Shown here one piece after another: positions 25,925 through 34,837 of a stretch of DNA of 64,000 nt. Both the position numbers and the translations under genes were made by a program. The stretch lies in the NCBI RefSeq assembly GCF_025200715.1, contig NZ_CP104143.1, forward strand, positions 2,356,001-2,420,000, written 5' to 3'. How positions within the stretch are numbered: position 1 is the stretch's first letter; each line of letters opens with the position of its first letter. A model generated the notes under the pieces. The model was given only the letters and a program-made list of their open reading frames with translations. It was not told the origin of the DNA and ran no database searches. Source of the stretch: Rhizobium sullae. Lineage in GTDB: Bacteria; Pseudomonadota; Alphaproteobacteria; Rhizobiales; Rhizobiaceae.

Positions 25925-26632
25925 TCAGGCGATCTTGCGCGCGCTAACCTTGCCCATCGGATGCAGCGAATGGACCCGGAACGGCCCGCCGGTGCCTTCC
26001 TCGATCATCAGTGCGATGTTGGCGACAGCGACCGGTTCCGCAAGGACAGCGTCGAAGACGCTGCTGAGCGCCTGCTCGATGCGCGGCATGTCGACAAGAT
26101 TGACTGGCCCCGTCAAGGGCATATGGAAGCGGAATTCGTCCATTACATAGGGATAGCCCCAGCGATACAGGTTGGCGAACTGCGCGGCCGAAAGCCCGTC
26201 CGAATCGCTGCGCTCGATCTCCGCCTCGGAGAGCGGCGCACGGAAGCGATCGAAATGCTGCACGACTGCGGAAGCGAGATAATGTATGTGATCGCAGGGA
26301 ACCGACGGCACGAGGCTGAAATAATTGCGCAGGCGCGCCACTTCAATGCTTGGAATTAGGAATGGCTGCAGACTGCCGGAGAAGCGCATCATTTCACGCA
26401 AGAGTTGTGATTCAGAAACATCCGGTGCAAGATAGAACGGAGCCTTCAACACGCCATGGAAGCCGTAGCGGCGCGGCACGGCGGTATGGAATGCGATTTC
26501 GTGGATGCCGATGCCGCGAATGGCTGGAGGTTCGACCATTTCGCCGGAAAAGACGTTGCGGCCAAGCCAATTGGCCGCCACCTGGGTGAGCGGATCGCTC
26601 GGCGCAGGCGTGAAGCAAATGGCATAGCGCAT
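25925..26632 (-). CDS. DUF1045 protein, predicted 2H phosphoesterase
   Basis: 235 residues. Two His motifs typical of the 2H phosphoesterase fold are seen, FHGVLKAPFYL near residue 59 and FRFHMPLTGPV near residue 170; MRYAICFTPAPSDPLTQVAA at the N-terminus is the DUF1045 opening. The family is best known beside phn (phosphonate) genes, where it may act on cyclic ribose phosphates. No phn gene lies here. ATG at 26632 has GGAGGAG 6 nt upstream. Confidence 0.8.
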   Translation of the reverse strand: MRYAICFTPAPSDPLTQVAANWLGRNVFSGEMVEPPAIRGIGIHEIAFHTAVPRRYGFHGVLKAPFYLAPDVSESQLLREMMRFSGSLQPFLIPSIEVARLRNYFSLVPSVPCDHIHYLASAVVQHFDRFRAPLSEAEIERSDSDGLSAAQFANLYRWGYPYVMDEFRFHMPLTGPVNLVDMPRIEQALSSVFDAVLAEPVAVANIALMIEEGTGGPFRVHSLHPMGKVSARKIA

Positions 26633-26745
26633 GCAATCTCCTCCATCAAAGGAAGGCGCGCGGGCGATTCCGGCGCCGTCGATGCGCAAGCAGATAGGTG
26701 ATTTGCATGACAGAATAACGAAAAGAACCGGCTTCTAATTCACGT

Positions 26746-27924
26746 TTAACGTGAAGCAACCACGATGTGGCTCGAAAGCGCGAAATTTTCCGGCAGAACG
26801 AAGGGTGCGGATCGGCCGGTCGCCATATGCACGGCAGCTTCCGCAAGGCGGTGAGCAAGACCGAAACTGACCTTGAAGCCGCCGGTCAAGGCGATGAGCT
26901 TCGGATACGCCGGATGCGGGCCGATCATCGGATCACGGTCGATCGCCTTCGGACGCAGGCCGGCCCAACGCGCGATGATCGGGGCGTCCCGAAGCACCGG
27001 GACCATCTCGCGCGCGGCCTCGACCAGCCCGTCGAGCTGGGCATCCGTCGACGCCGGATCGTCAAAACGGTTCTCGCTGGTGCTGCCGATCGCGGCATAG
27101 CCGCCCTCATGGGCGACAATATAGAGGCCATCGCGGAAGATGGTGGGAAAGGCGGGATCGATCTCAGCCTTCAGTAGCGCCGCCTGCCCCTTGACCGGCT
27201 GGCCGAGCGGCTTTTCCAATCCGGGCGTGAACTGCTGCAGAAGCGGAAATGACTGATGGCCCGCCGCGACAATGCAGCGGCCGAAGCATACGATCTTTCC
27301 GCCCACATCGGCGACCCCGCGTTCTGGTTCGAGACCGCCGACTGCTGCATTCTCGATGATGCTCACATGCTTTGCCTGCCTCAGAAATGCGCCAAGGGCG
27401 GCAACCAGGGTGCGGGGCGCGACGCGGCCGGCGAGCGTATCGTGCACGAAGCCGCTGTCGCCAGCGGCAGGATCGATCCAGTCCGCGACCGGCGGAGCAT
27501 CCGCGACATGCCAGTAGAAGTCGCGGCCGCCCTGATGCCAATGCGTTTCGGCATCGGCGGAATGGGTAAGCGCGATCTTGCGCAGGTGCGGCTTCGGCAG
27601 CGGGATGATGCGGCCCGAGCGGCGGTAGCCGGCGGATAGGCCGGTCGCGGCTTCGATCGCGGCGATCTCGCTTTCGAGGGAAACCAGCGCATCGAACTGG
27701 AACTGCTTCTTGGCATTCCATTTGTCCGGCATATGCGGCATCAGCGCCCCGAGCAGGCCGCCGCTGGCGCCCTGCCCCAACGCGCCTGCGTCGGCGAGCA
27801 GCGTATCAATGCCAAGGCGTTCGGCATGCACCGCCGCCCACAGCCCCATAATGCCGCCGCCCGCGATCAGCAAGCTGAAGGACGATTGACCGGAGGAGAC
27901 GGCCGCATTATCGGCTTTAGGCAT
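26746..27924 (-). CDS. FAD-dependent oxidoreductase, probable MnmC oxidase half
   Basis: 392 residues of the DAO/GlyOX superfamily. The FAD dinucleotide motif LLIAGGGIMGLWAAVHAERLG is near residue 20. ASGGLLGALMPHMPDKWN and the C-terminal RWAGLRPKAIDRDPMIGPHP and ALTGGFKVSFGLAHRLAE fit the FAD half of MnmC, which removes carboxymethyl from cmnm5s2U in tRNA. In E. coli both halves are one protein; here the methyltransferase half is a separate divergent gene whose start overlaps this one. A related amine oxidase cannot be excluded. Confidence 0.72.
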   Translation of the reverse strand: MPKADNAAVSSGQSSFSLLIAGGGIMGLWAAVHAERLGIDTLLADAGALGQGASGGLLGALMPHMPDKWNAKKQFQFDALVSLESEIAAIEAATGLSAGYRRSGRIIPLPKPHLRKIALTHSADAETHWHQGGRDFYWHVADAPPVADWIDPAAGDSGFVHDTLAGRVAPRTLVAALGAFLRQAKHVSIIENAAVGGLEPERGVADVGGKIVCFGRCIVAAGHQSFPLLQQFTPGLEKPLGQPVKGQAALLKAEIDPAFPTIFRDGLYIVAHEGGYAAIGSTSENRFDDPASTDAQLDGLVEAAREMVPVLRDAPIIARWAGLRPKAIDRDPMIGPHPAYPKLIALTGGFKVSFGLAHRLAEAAVHMATGRSAPFVLPENFALSSHIVVASR

Positions 27925-28639
27925 GACAGACAATGATCCCGACCAGATGGGCAGCACGAGCCAGCCGCTCGAATGGCGCGACGGCGATATGCCCTATTCG
28001 CCGGCCTTTGGCGACCATTTTTATTGCCAGACGGATGGCCGGCTCGAATGCGGCCACGTCTTTCTGGCGGGCAACGGCCTGCCGGAGCGCTGGACCGGCA
28101 AGGATGACTTCCGCATTGGAGAATTGGGCTTCGGCACCGGGCTGAACTTCGCCGAAACATGGCGACACTGGAAGAGCCACCACAAGACCGGCCAGCATCT
28201 GCACTTCATCTCCTTCGAACTCCATCCGATGCGCACCGAGGAGATCGGCCGCGCCCTCTCGCACTGGCCGGAAATCGATGCCGAGCGGCAGGCGCTGACA
28301 GCGCTGTGGCCGGGCGAACCACAGGGCACCGTCACCCTTGCGCTGGACGGCCAGACAACGCTGAGCGTCGTCTGCGGCCCGGCAATCGATGGCGTTGCGG
28401 CCGCCGAACCCGGCTTCGACGCTTGGTATCTCGATGGCTTCGCACCGTCGCGCAACGCCGACATGTGGTCGGAAGAACTGATGCGGCTCGTCTGCGAGAA
28501 GACCCTCTCCGGCGGCAGCTTCGCGACCTATGCCGCGGCAGGCTTCGTCAGGCGCAATTTGATTGCCGCAGGCTTTACCGTCGAACGGCGTAAGGGTTTC
28601 GCCGGCAAGCGCGAGATGCTTTGCGGCGTAAAACCCTAA
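27923..28639 (+). CDS. mnmD: tRNA 5-methylaminomethyl-2-thiouridine methyltransferase
   Basis: 238 residues that match the N-terminal domain of E. coli MnmC. The SAM-binding motif is GELGFGTGLNFAETWR, read here as IGELGFGTGLNF; then come HFISFELHPM, WYLDGFAPSRNADMWSEEL and the C-terminal GSFATYAAAGFVRRNLIAAG. It methylates nm5s2U34 to mnm5s2U34 in tRNAs. The ATG at 27923 shares bases with the opposite-strand ATG at 27924 (CATG); an alternative ATG at 27947 exists. The stop overlaps the kinase stop by 4 nt. Confidence 0.9.
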   Translation: MTDNDPDQMGSTSQPLEWRDGDMPYSPAFGDHFYCQTDGRLECGHVFLAGNGLPERWTGKDDFRIGELGFGTGLNFAETWRHWKSHHKTGQHLHFISFELHPMRTEEIGRALSHWPEIDAERQALTALWPGEPQGTVTLALDGQTTLSVVCGPAIDGVAAAEPGFDAWYLDGFAPSRNADMWSEELMRLVCEKTLSGGSFATYAAAGFVRRNLIAAGFTVERRKGFAGKREMLCGVKP

Positions 28640-31600
28640 AATCCCGAGCGGCCAGGCAACCGCTCGCTCCTGCCGAGCCAAAACTGGATTTTCTCTTCCA
28701 GCAGTTCGGGGCTGATCGGCTTTGACATATAGTCGTCCATGCCGGCGTCGAGGCAGAGTTCGCGGTCGCTTTCGAGCGCATGCGCCGTAACTCCGACGAT
28801 CGGCACGCGGTGCCCCTGCCCGCGCTCGCGGGCGCGGATCGCGCGGGTCGCGTCGTGCCCGTTCATCACCGGCATCGAGACATCCATCATGATGATGCGC
28901 GGTGTATGCGCCTGCCATGCATTGACCGCCTCCTGGCCGTTGTTGACAACAAGGAAGCTCAAGCCCGTGCCCTGCAGGATCTGCGTGAAGACGATTTGGT
29001 TCACTTCGTTGTCCTCTGCGACGAGCACATCGATGAATGCCCTATGCGACTCGACGGGCGGCGCGGCAGCCTCCGGCTCCTTGACCTCTCGCCCGGCCTG
29101 CAGGCGAACGATTTCCGCCGCCGATGCCTGCTTCACGCGGCTTGCGCGCACGACCTCGACGATCGTGTTGCGAAGAAGATCGGCGCGCGCCGGCTTCATC
29201 AGATGCGCATGGCCGTTTAGGGCCGCAAACTCCTTCTCCGTGCCGGAGATATCCATCGAGGTCAGGAAGATGATCGGCAGGTTCTCGAAACGGGCGTCGG
29301 CCCGTATCATGTGCGCGACTTCCGCGCCGTTCATTTCCGGCATGTGATAGTCGAGCACCACGGCATCGACCTGGACGCCGATCTGGTGCGCGGCCTCGAG
29401 GATGGCCATTCCTATCCTGCCGCCCTCCGCAGCCACGCCGTCAAAGCCCCAGAGTGCCAACTGCTCAGTGAGGATGCGGCGGTTCACCTCGTTGTCGTCG
29501 ATGACGAGCACCCGCGCGCCGCGCACATTGACCGGCAACGGCTTGGGCTCGAGGCGGGCGGCGGCGATGGCTAAGGGCAGATTGACGGTAAAGACCGAGC
29601 CCTTGCCGGACTCGCTTTCAGCGTTGATGTAGCCGCCGAAGAGATCGACCAGGCCGGCGGTGATGGCAAGACCGAGGCCGGTGCCCTCGTGACGCCGCGT
29701 CGAAGAGGAATCGACCTGCGAGAATTTGTCGAAGACAGACTGCAGCCTGTCGTCCGGAATGCCGATGCCGGTATCCTCGATCCTGATCTCGACCATGATC
29801 TCGCCGTCTGATCCCGGCCGGAAGCCGATATCGACGAAGACATGGCCTTTCTCGGTAAATTTGACGGCGTTGCCGACGAGGTTCGTAACGATTTGGCGAA
29901 ACCGCCCGGCATCGCCGATGACGGCGGCAGGCAGGTTCGGATCGGCGCGCACGAGAAGCTCGAGGTCCTTCTCGGCGGCCGGCGAAGAGAGCAGTGTCGC
30001 GACGTCCTCGACCGCTTCCACCGGATCGAAGGCCGCCTTGCGGAGCGTCATCTGTCCGGCGTCGATCTTCGAGAAGTCCAGAATATCGTTGATGATCGTC
30101 AGAAGCGCGTTGCCGGACTTGACGATGATGTCGATGAATGTCTTCTGCCGCGCATCGAGATCGGTCTTCGCCATGAGCTCGGCCATGCCGAGCACGCCGT
30201 TCATCGGCGTGCGGATTTCATGGCTCATATTGGCGAGGAATTCCGACTTGGCGCGGTCGGCTGCCTCCGCGCGCGCAAGCAGCCGCTGAAGCTCTTCCTC
30301 ACGCTCCTTCATTTCGGTGACGTCGGTGAAGAGCGCGACCCAATGCCCGCGCTCGCTGATCGTCGCCTCCATGTTCACCCAGCGCTCGCCGGCGACGTGG
30401 AACACGGTAGCGATCGGCTGCTTCTCGGTAATGTTGGTGCGCCAATAGTGCAGCACATCGGCGGCTGCACCCTTGAAGTCGCCGCGATCGGCGCAGAAAT
30501 TGAAGAGGTCGATCCAGCCTCTGCCCGCCACCAGATATTCAGGCGGAATGCTGAGGACGCGGGAAAGGGCATCGTTGGAGAGCTTTATGAGACCGTCCTG
30601 GACGATGGCGAGCCCTTGCGGCATAGCCCGCGTCGCGTCCCGCATCAGTTCGCCAAGGTGCTCCAGGGCAGCGCGCGCCTCGTGGATCTCCTTCTCCCTC
30701 GCGCGAATGGCGCTCATGTCGGAATAGGAGAGCAGGATGCGGTCGTTTGAAATGCGGCGGCTGTCGAAGATAATCGACTTGCCGCCCGACCAGCTAAGCT
30801 CGATCGGTTCCGATTCTGCATCCGCGCCGAAATGGCGCTGGCGCTCTGCCAGGATATCTTCCGGGCTACGCCCGTAGCCGTAACGCCCGAGTTCGTAATT
30901 GCGGCGGATGACGTCGATGAACGGCCGTCCGTCGAAACGATCCTCAGGCGGGAGATCGCATATCGCGTAGAATTCGTCGTTGATGTAGAGGATATCGAGA
31001 CTGTTATCGAGGATCAGCATGCCAACCGGCAGCGAACGCAGGATGTTTTCAATGTCGCGATGCAGGACTTCGGCATGCGTCTGCGATGCGATCAGTTCGG
31101 CTTCGCGCTCCTTGAGTGGGGAAATGTCTGAGAAGGAGCCGACGACATAGACCTTGCCGTCCGGCGTCCGGACGCGATTGACGCGCGACAGGATCGGGTA
31201 GACCGTGCCGTCAGTGCTCGGAAGCCTTCCTTCCACTTCCGTAAGCGAGCCCTCCTTGAGCGCCAGCACGTTTTCTTCGTAGATGCTGGCGCCACCCTCC
31301 TCGCCGAACATCTCAAACTCCGTCAGTCCAAGCACTTTCGACCGGATATGGCCGGTGAACGTCTCGTAATACTGGTTGGCATAGACGAGCCGGTGGTTTT
31401 CGTCGCGCACGAAGGCGGCAACCGGCAGATCTTCCATGATGGTGCGGAGGAGATCGAGCTCATTCACGCTCTCGTGCCATCCGTTTTCAGCGGACGATGC
31501 ATTGCCGCCGCCGTTTCGATAGGCCGAATTGACGATCAGCGGCCGGCCGTCGTCAGCAAAAATGCCGATCGGATGATCGAGCTTTTCCACCGTCGCGCGG

Positions 31601-32013
31601 ACGCGCTCGAAATCGGCGAGCAGCGCCTGATCCGGCCCCGAAAGGACCGGGCGGCGCACCTGCACGCGCGCCTCGAAGATGCCGAGAACATAGGCCCGGT
31701 CCTCCGATGGCATGAAGCTTTCGATTCGCACCCGCTCATGGGTGGCTCCGGCGGGATCGAAGCAGATAGCGGTTTCCTCGGTGCCGAAGACCAGAGCACG
31801 GCGCTCCTTGTCCTCGCGTTCCTCTTCCTCGGGACGGTCGAGGATTTCGCGGCTCCGGCCGCCGATGAAATCGGAAATTTCCCTGCCGAAGAAGCGGGCA
31901 TAGGCTTCGTTGACGGCGACATAGCGAAGCTCGCTGTTCTTGACATAGGCCGGGGTCTCCAGATCAGCGATCCGGCTGCATGCCAGTTCGAGAAGGTTCC
32001 CCGCAGATGTCAA
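28636..32013 (-). CDS. Hybrid sensor histidine kinase with several PAS domains and two receivers
   Basis: About 1125 residues without predicted membrane segments. Order: PAS-like region near 15-110, two or three further PAS domains to about 590 (VVGSFSDISPLKERE, SVALF-type ends), a HisKA domain with the phospho-His in MSHEIRTPMNGVLGMAE, an HATPase domain (NLVGNAVKFTEKG, DTGIGIPDD, GTGLGLAI), then two receivers: VLVIDDNEVNRR with VLDYHMPEMNG, and VLVAEDNEVNQI with MMDVSMPVMNG. A cytoplasmic phosphorelay sensor of unknown signal. TTG at 32013 is the best start because GGAG lies 10 nt upstream; ATG 32088 would add 25 residues without a ribosome site. Confidence 0.88.
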   Translation of the reverse strand: MTSAGNLLELACSRIADLETPAYVKNSELRYVAVNEAYARFFGREISDFIGGRSREILDRPEEEEREDKERRALVFGTEETAICFDPAGATHERVRIESFMPSEDRAYVLGIFEARVQVRRPVLSGPDQALLADFERVRATVEKLDHPIGIFADDGRPLIVNSAYRNGGGNASSAENGWHESVNELDLLRTIMEDLPVAAFVRDENHRLVYANQYYETFTGHIRSKVLGLTEFEMFGEEGGASIYEENVLALKEGSLTEVEGRLPSTDGTVYPILSRVNRVRTPDGKVYVVGSFSDISPLKEREAELIASQTHAEVLHRDIENILRSLPVGMLILDNSLDILYINDEFYAICDLPPEDRFDGRPFIDVIRRNYELGRYGYGRSPEDILAERQRHFGADAESEPIELSWSGGKSIIFDSRRISNDRILLSYSDMSAIRAREKEIHEARAALEHLGELMRDATRAMPQGLAIVQDGLIKLSNDALSRVLSIPPEYLVAGRGWIDLFNFCADRGDFKGAAADVLHYWRTNITEKQPIATVFHVAGERWVNMEATISERGHWVALFTDVTEMKEREEELQRLLARAEAADRAKSEFLANMSHEIRTPMNGVLGMAELMAKTDLDARQKTFIDIIVKSGNALLTIINDILDFSKIDAGQMTLRKAAFDPVEAVEDVATLLSSPAAEKDLELLVRADPNLPAAVIGDAGRFRQIVTNLVGNAVKFTEKGHVFVDIGFRPGSDGEIMVEIRIEDTGIGIPDDRLQSVFDKFSQVDSSSTRRHEGTGLGLAITAGLVDLFGGYINAESESGKGSVFTVNLPLAIAAARLEPKPLPVNVRGARVLVIDDNEVNRRILTEQLALWGFDGVAAEGGRIGMAILEAAHQIGVQVDAVVLDYHMPEMNGAEVAHMIRADARFENLPIIFLTSMDISGTEKEFAALNGHAHLMKPARADLLRNTIVEVVRASRVKQASAAEIVRLQAGREVKEPEAAAPPVESHRAFIDVLVAEDNEVNQIVFTQILQGTGLSFLVVNNGQEAVNAWQAHTPRIIMMDVSMPVMNGHDATRAIRARERGQGHRVPIVGVTAHALESDRELCLDAGMDDYMSKPISPELLEEKIQFWLGRSERLPGRSGF

Positions 32014-32272
32014 AAAGCGCCCGCTCCTGCAATGAATGAATGAGAAGGCCGACCATACAACCGCGCGGCTTAACAGAGCTTTAACCATAAGGATTAGGCA
32101 AGCGCTTTTGCGGCGCGGCGCCGGATCGAGGCAACGGTGTTAGCGCAAGCGGGCTGGAACCATGCTATACTCTCCTTCGTTGTAAGGTTGAACTCGATCA
32201 GCTGGCCGCGTTTTGCCACGGATTCTCCTGACGGCTTCAAAGAACGAGCTTCGTCTACGAAAGGAGACGATC

Positions 32273-32659
32273 ATGTCCGTACTTCATAAAGGCATGGCGG
32301 CGGGCCTGATGGCATTGACGTTGGCGAGCACTTCGCTCGTTACGGCAACACCTGCGCATGCCAATCATCAGTTTTGGGGCGGTGTCGCCGCCGGTGCCAT
32401 CGGCGGCATCCTGCTCTCGCATGCCGTGCGGCCTTATCCGGCATACGGGTATTATCCCGAACCCTACTACTATAGGCCGTACTACAGGCCCTATCCGGTC
32501 TATCGCCCATACGACCGGCCCTTTTACCGGCCTTACTACCGCTCCTACTACCGGCCCTACCCGGTCCATTACCGCAGCTATCGATATTGCGATGTGGAAC
32601 GCCGCTACGATCATCGAGCGGACGTGTGGGTCACCGTCCGGGTTTGCCCCGGCTATTGA
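32273..32659 (+). CDS. Exported Tyr/Pro/Arg-rich protein
   Basis: 128 residues. A signal peptide runs to about residue 29 (LMALTLASTSLVTATPAHA). A glycine-rich short hydrophobic stretch (WGGVAAGAIGGILLSHAV) is followed by a low-complexity part of PYYRPYP and YRPYDRP-like repeats, then a two-Cys tail (YRYCDVERRYD, VRVCPGY). AAGGAG lies 6-7 nt before ATG 32273. I recall such proteins as common in Rhizobiales cell envelopes; the function is unknown. Confidence 0.82.
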   Translation: MSVLHKGMAAGLMALTLASTSLVTATPAHANHQFWGGVAAGAIGGILLSHAVRPYPAYGYYPEPYYYRPYYRPYPVYRPYDRPFYRPYYRSYYRPYPVHYRSYRYCDVERRYDHRADVWVTVRVCPGY

Positions 32660-32995
32660 GGAGCCCGTCCGCGCCACGGCGCCGTCTGCTCGGGCGGCGC
32701 CTGCAACGCCTTTCTCGCGTTCGTCCCTTGACTTTCAACCCGAACTAGACCAAATGCAGGTCAGCTTTCACCTTCCGGCCGCCGCGTGAGCTGCCCCTGC
32801 GAAAAAAGACAAACGCAAGAAGAAGGACAAAAGCGCATTTCATAGGATGCCGCGATCCCAAGTGCGGCCAGAAGCGCTGGAAAGTTTTTCCAACACACAA
32901 GTTCCCACTTCACGCGGGGTTCTTGACGCCAAGAATGATACTGGACCGCATGGTGCGATCCGGCACGTCGTTTCGGCGCCCCGAAAGGTTATGCC
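32660..32995 (+). promoter_or_regulatory. Long leader region of the DEAD-box helicase gene
   Basis: 336 bp with no gene. It starts with a GC-rich hairpin (GGCGCCG near 32677 pairing with CGGCGCC near 32696), has -35-like TTGACT at 32728-32733 and TTGACG at 32923-32928, and ends with GAAAGG before the helicase start. DEAD-box helicase genes often have long leaders that respond to cold or self-regulation; that is family knowledge and not shown here. Exact promoter not identified. Confidence 0.35.
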
Positions 32996-34651
32996 TTGAC
33001 TAATTTTGAATCGCTTGGTGTCTCCAAGCCGATCGTCGCCACGCTTTTTCAGCTCGGCATTGAAACGCCAACGCCTATTCAGGCGCAGGCAATCCCGCTT
33101 CTCCTCGAAGGCCGCGATCTGATCGGCCTCGCCCAGACCGGCACGGGCAAGACCGCCGCCTTCGGCCTGCCGCTCATCGAAAAGCTGCTTGCCGACGACA
33201 AGCGGCCGGACAACCGCACGACGCGCACGCTCATCCTCGCTCCGACCCGCGAACTGGTGAACCAGATCGCCGTCAACCTGAAGAACTTCCTGCGCAAGTC
33301 GCACCTGCGCATCAACGTCGTTGTCGGCGGCGTATCGATCAACAAGCAGCAGCTGCAGCTTGAAAAGGGCACCGACATTCTCGTCGCGACACCCGGCCGC
33401 CTCCTCGATCTCATCAACCGCCGCGCAATCGGCCTCACGGCCGTGCGTTACCTCGTGCTCGACGAAGCAGACCAAATGCTCGATCTCGGCTTCGTGCACG
33501 ACCTGCGTAAGATCGCCAAGATGGTGCCGAAGAAGCGCCAGACGATGCTGTTTTCGGCGACCATGCCGAAGGCCATTGCCGACCTCGCCGCCGATTTCCT
33601 GACCGATCCGGTCAAGGTGGAAGTGACACCTCCGGGCAAGGCTGCCGACAAGGTCGAGCAGTACGTCCACTTCGTCAACGGGAAGAACGACAAGACCGAT
33701 CTCCTCAAGAAGTCGCTGACCGAAAACCCGGATGGCCGCGCCATCGTCTTCCTGCGCACCAAACATGGCGCCGAGAAGCTGATGAAGCATCTCGAGCATG
33801 TCGGCTATTCCGTCGCTTCGATCCACGGCAACAAGAGCCAGGGTCAGCGCGAGCGCGCTCTCAAGGCGTTCCGCGACGGCGACATCAAGACGCTGATTGC
33901 TACCGACGTGGCCGCCCGCGGCATCGACATCCCGGCCGTTAGCCACGTCTTCAATTACGACCTGCCGGAAGTTGCGGAAGCTTATGTTCACCGCATCGGC
34001 CGTACGGCCCGCGCCGGACGCGACGGCATCGCAATCGCATTCTGCGCCCCTGATGAAGCACGCCTGCTCCGCGACATCGAAAAATTGATGAACATCAACA
34101 TCACCGTTGCCAGCGGCGAAGCACCGGCCGACATGCGTGCTGCGCCCCGCCGTGCAAATGGCAACAGCAATGGCAACGGCAGCAACCGCAATCGAGGTGG
34201 CCAGGGCCGTGGTGAGGGCCGCGGCGAAGGCCGTCCAAGCGAACAACGCTCCGGCATTCGCCAGGATCGCCGTCCGCGCCGCGAAGGCGAAGCCGCCGGC
34301 GTTCGCGCCAACAACGAGGAGCGCCGTCCGCGGCCAGAGCGCCAAACTGCCCGCAACGAGGACTTCCGCGGCCAGCGCCGTGGCGAAGTCACGCCGCAGG
34401 GGCCGGATAACGATCTCGTCTCGACCTCGGATTTCCGCCCGGGCAAGAAGCCGCAACAGCGCCCGCACGGCAACGCCGATGCGAACCGCCATCACCCCGG
34501 CGGTGCCCGCAATCCGCACGGCCGCCCTGGCCGCAAGCATGGCGAGGATCGCGGCCAGCAGGCACATGGCGAACAGCGCCAGGACGGCTCCGGCGGCATG
34601 CGCCGCAAGGGCCCCCGCAATGGCGGCGGCCAGCGCCGCGAACAGGCCTGA
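32996..34651 (+). CDS. rhlE: DEAD-box ATP-dependent RNA helicase (RhlE-like)
   Basis: 551 residues. Helicase core motifs in order: Q-motif region PTPIQAQAI, motif I AQTGTGKT (46-53), PTRELVNQ, ATPGRLLD, DEAD in LVLDEADQML, SAT in FSATMP, then IVFLRT, ATDVAARGID and HRIGRTARAG. From about residue 380 the protein is a basic Arg/Gly/Asn-rich disordered tail that binds RNA. TTG at 32996 is the only start that keeps the family N-terminus; an ATG five nt upstream opens a two-codon frame whose stop overlaps it. It unwinds structured RNA, often in ribosome assembly and cold adaptation. Confidence 0.93.
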   Translation: MTNFESLGVSKPIVATLFQLGIETPTPIQAQAIPLLLEGRDLIGLAQTGTGKTAAFGLPLIEKLLADDKRPDNRTTRTLILAPTRELVNQIAVNLKNFLRKSHLRINVVVGGVSINKQQLQLEKGTDILVATPGRLLDLINRRAIGLTAVRYLVLDEADQMLDLGFVHDLRKIAKMVPKKRQTMLFSATMPKAIADLAADFLTDPVKVEVTPPGKAADKVEQYVHFVNGKNDKTDLLKKSLTENPDGRAIVFLRTKHGAEKLMKHLEHVGYSVASIHGNKSQGQRERALKAFRDGDIKTLIATDVAARGIDIPAVSHVFNYDLPEVAEAYVHRIGRTARAGRDGIAIAFCAPDEARLLRDIEKLMNINITVASGEAPADMRAAPRRANGNSNGNGSNRNRGGQGRGEGRGEGRPSEQRSGIRQDRRPRREGEAAGVRANNEERRPRPERQTARNEDFRGQRRGEVTPQGPDNDLVSTSDFRPGKKPQQRPHGNADANRHHPGGARNPHGRPGRKHGEDRGQQAHGEQRQDGSGGMRRKGPRNGGGQRREQA

Positions 34652-34662
34652 AAACAGAACTG

Positions 34663-34693
34663 AAAAAGGCCGGGTATCTTCCGGCCTTTTTTT
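34663..34693 (+). terminator. Rho-independent terminator after the helicase
   Basis: AAAAAGGCCGG pairs with CCGGCCTTTTT around a 7-nt loop and is followed by a T-run, 11 nt after the rhlE stop. Confidence 0.9.
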
Positions 34694-34837
34694 ATTTTAA
34701 GCTCGTGCAGGACGGTTGCCCAGCCAGGCAGAATTCCGTCACGATGATGTCAGTGCATTCCATACCGGTGTTCGTCACGAACGCCACGCATGTTGATCAC
34801 ACCCGTCCTGAACTGCCTACAACGAGCGAGATAGGTT

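Noticed and set aside
32840..34567. A 575-codon minus-strand frame antisense to the DEAD-box helicase
   Set aside because: Low-complexity Ala/Arg protein with no motif; the helicase motifs on the other strand are complete.
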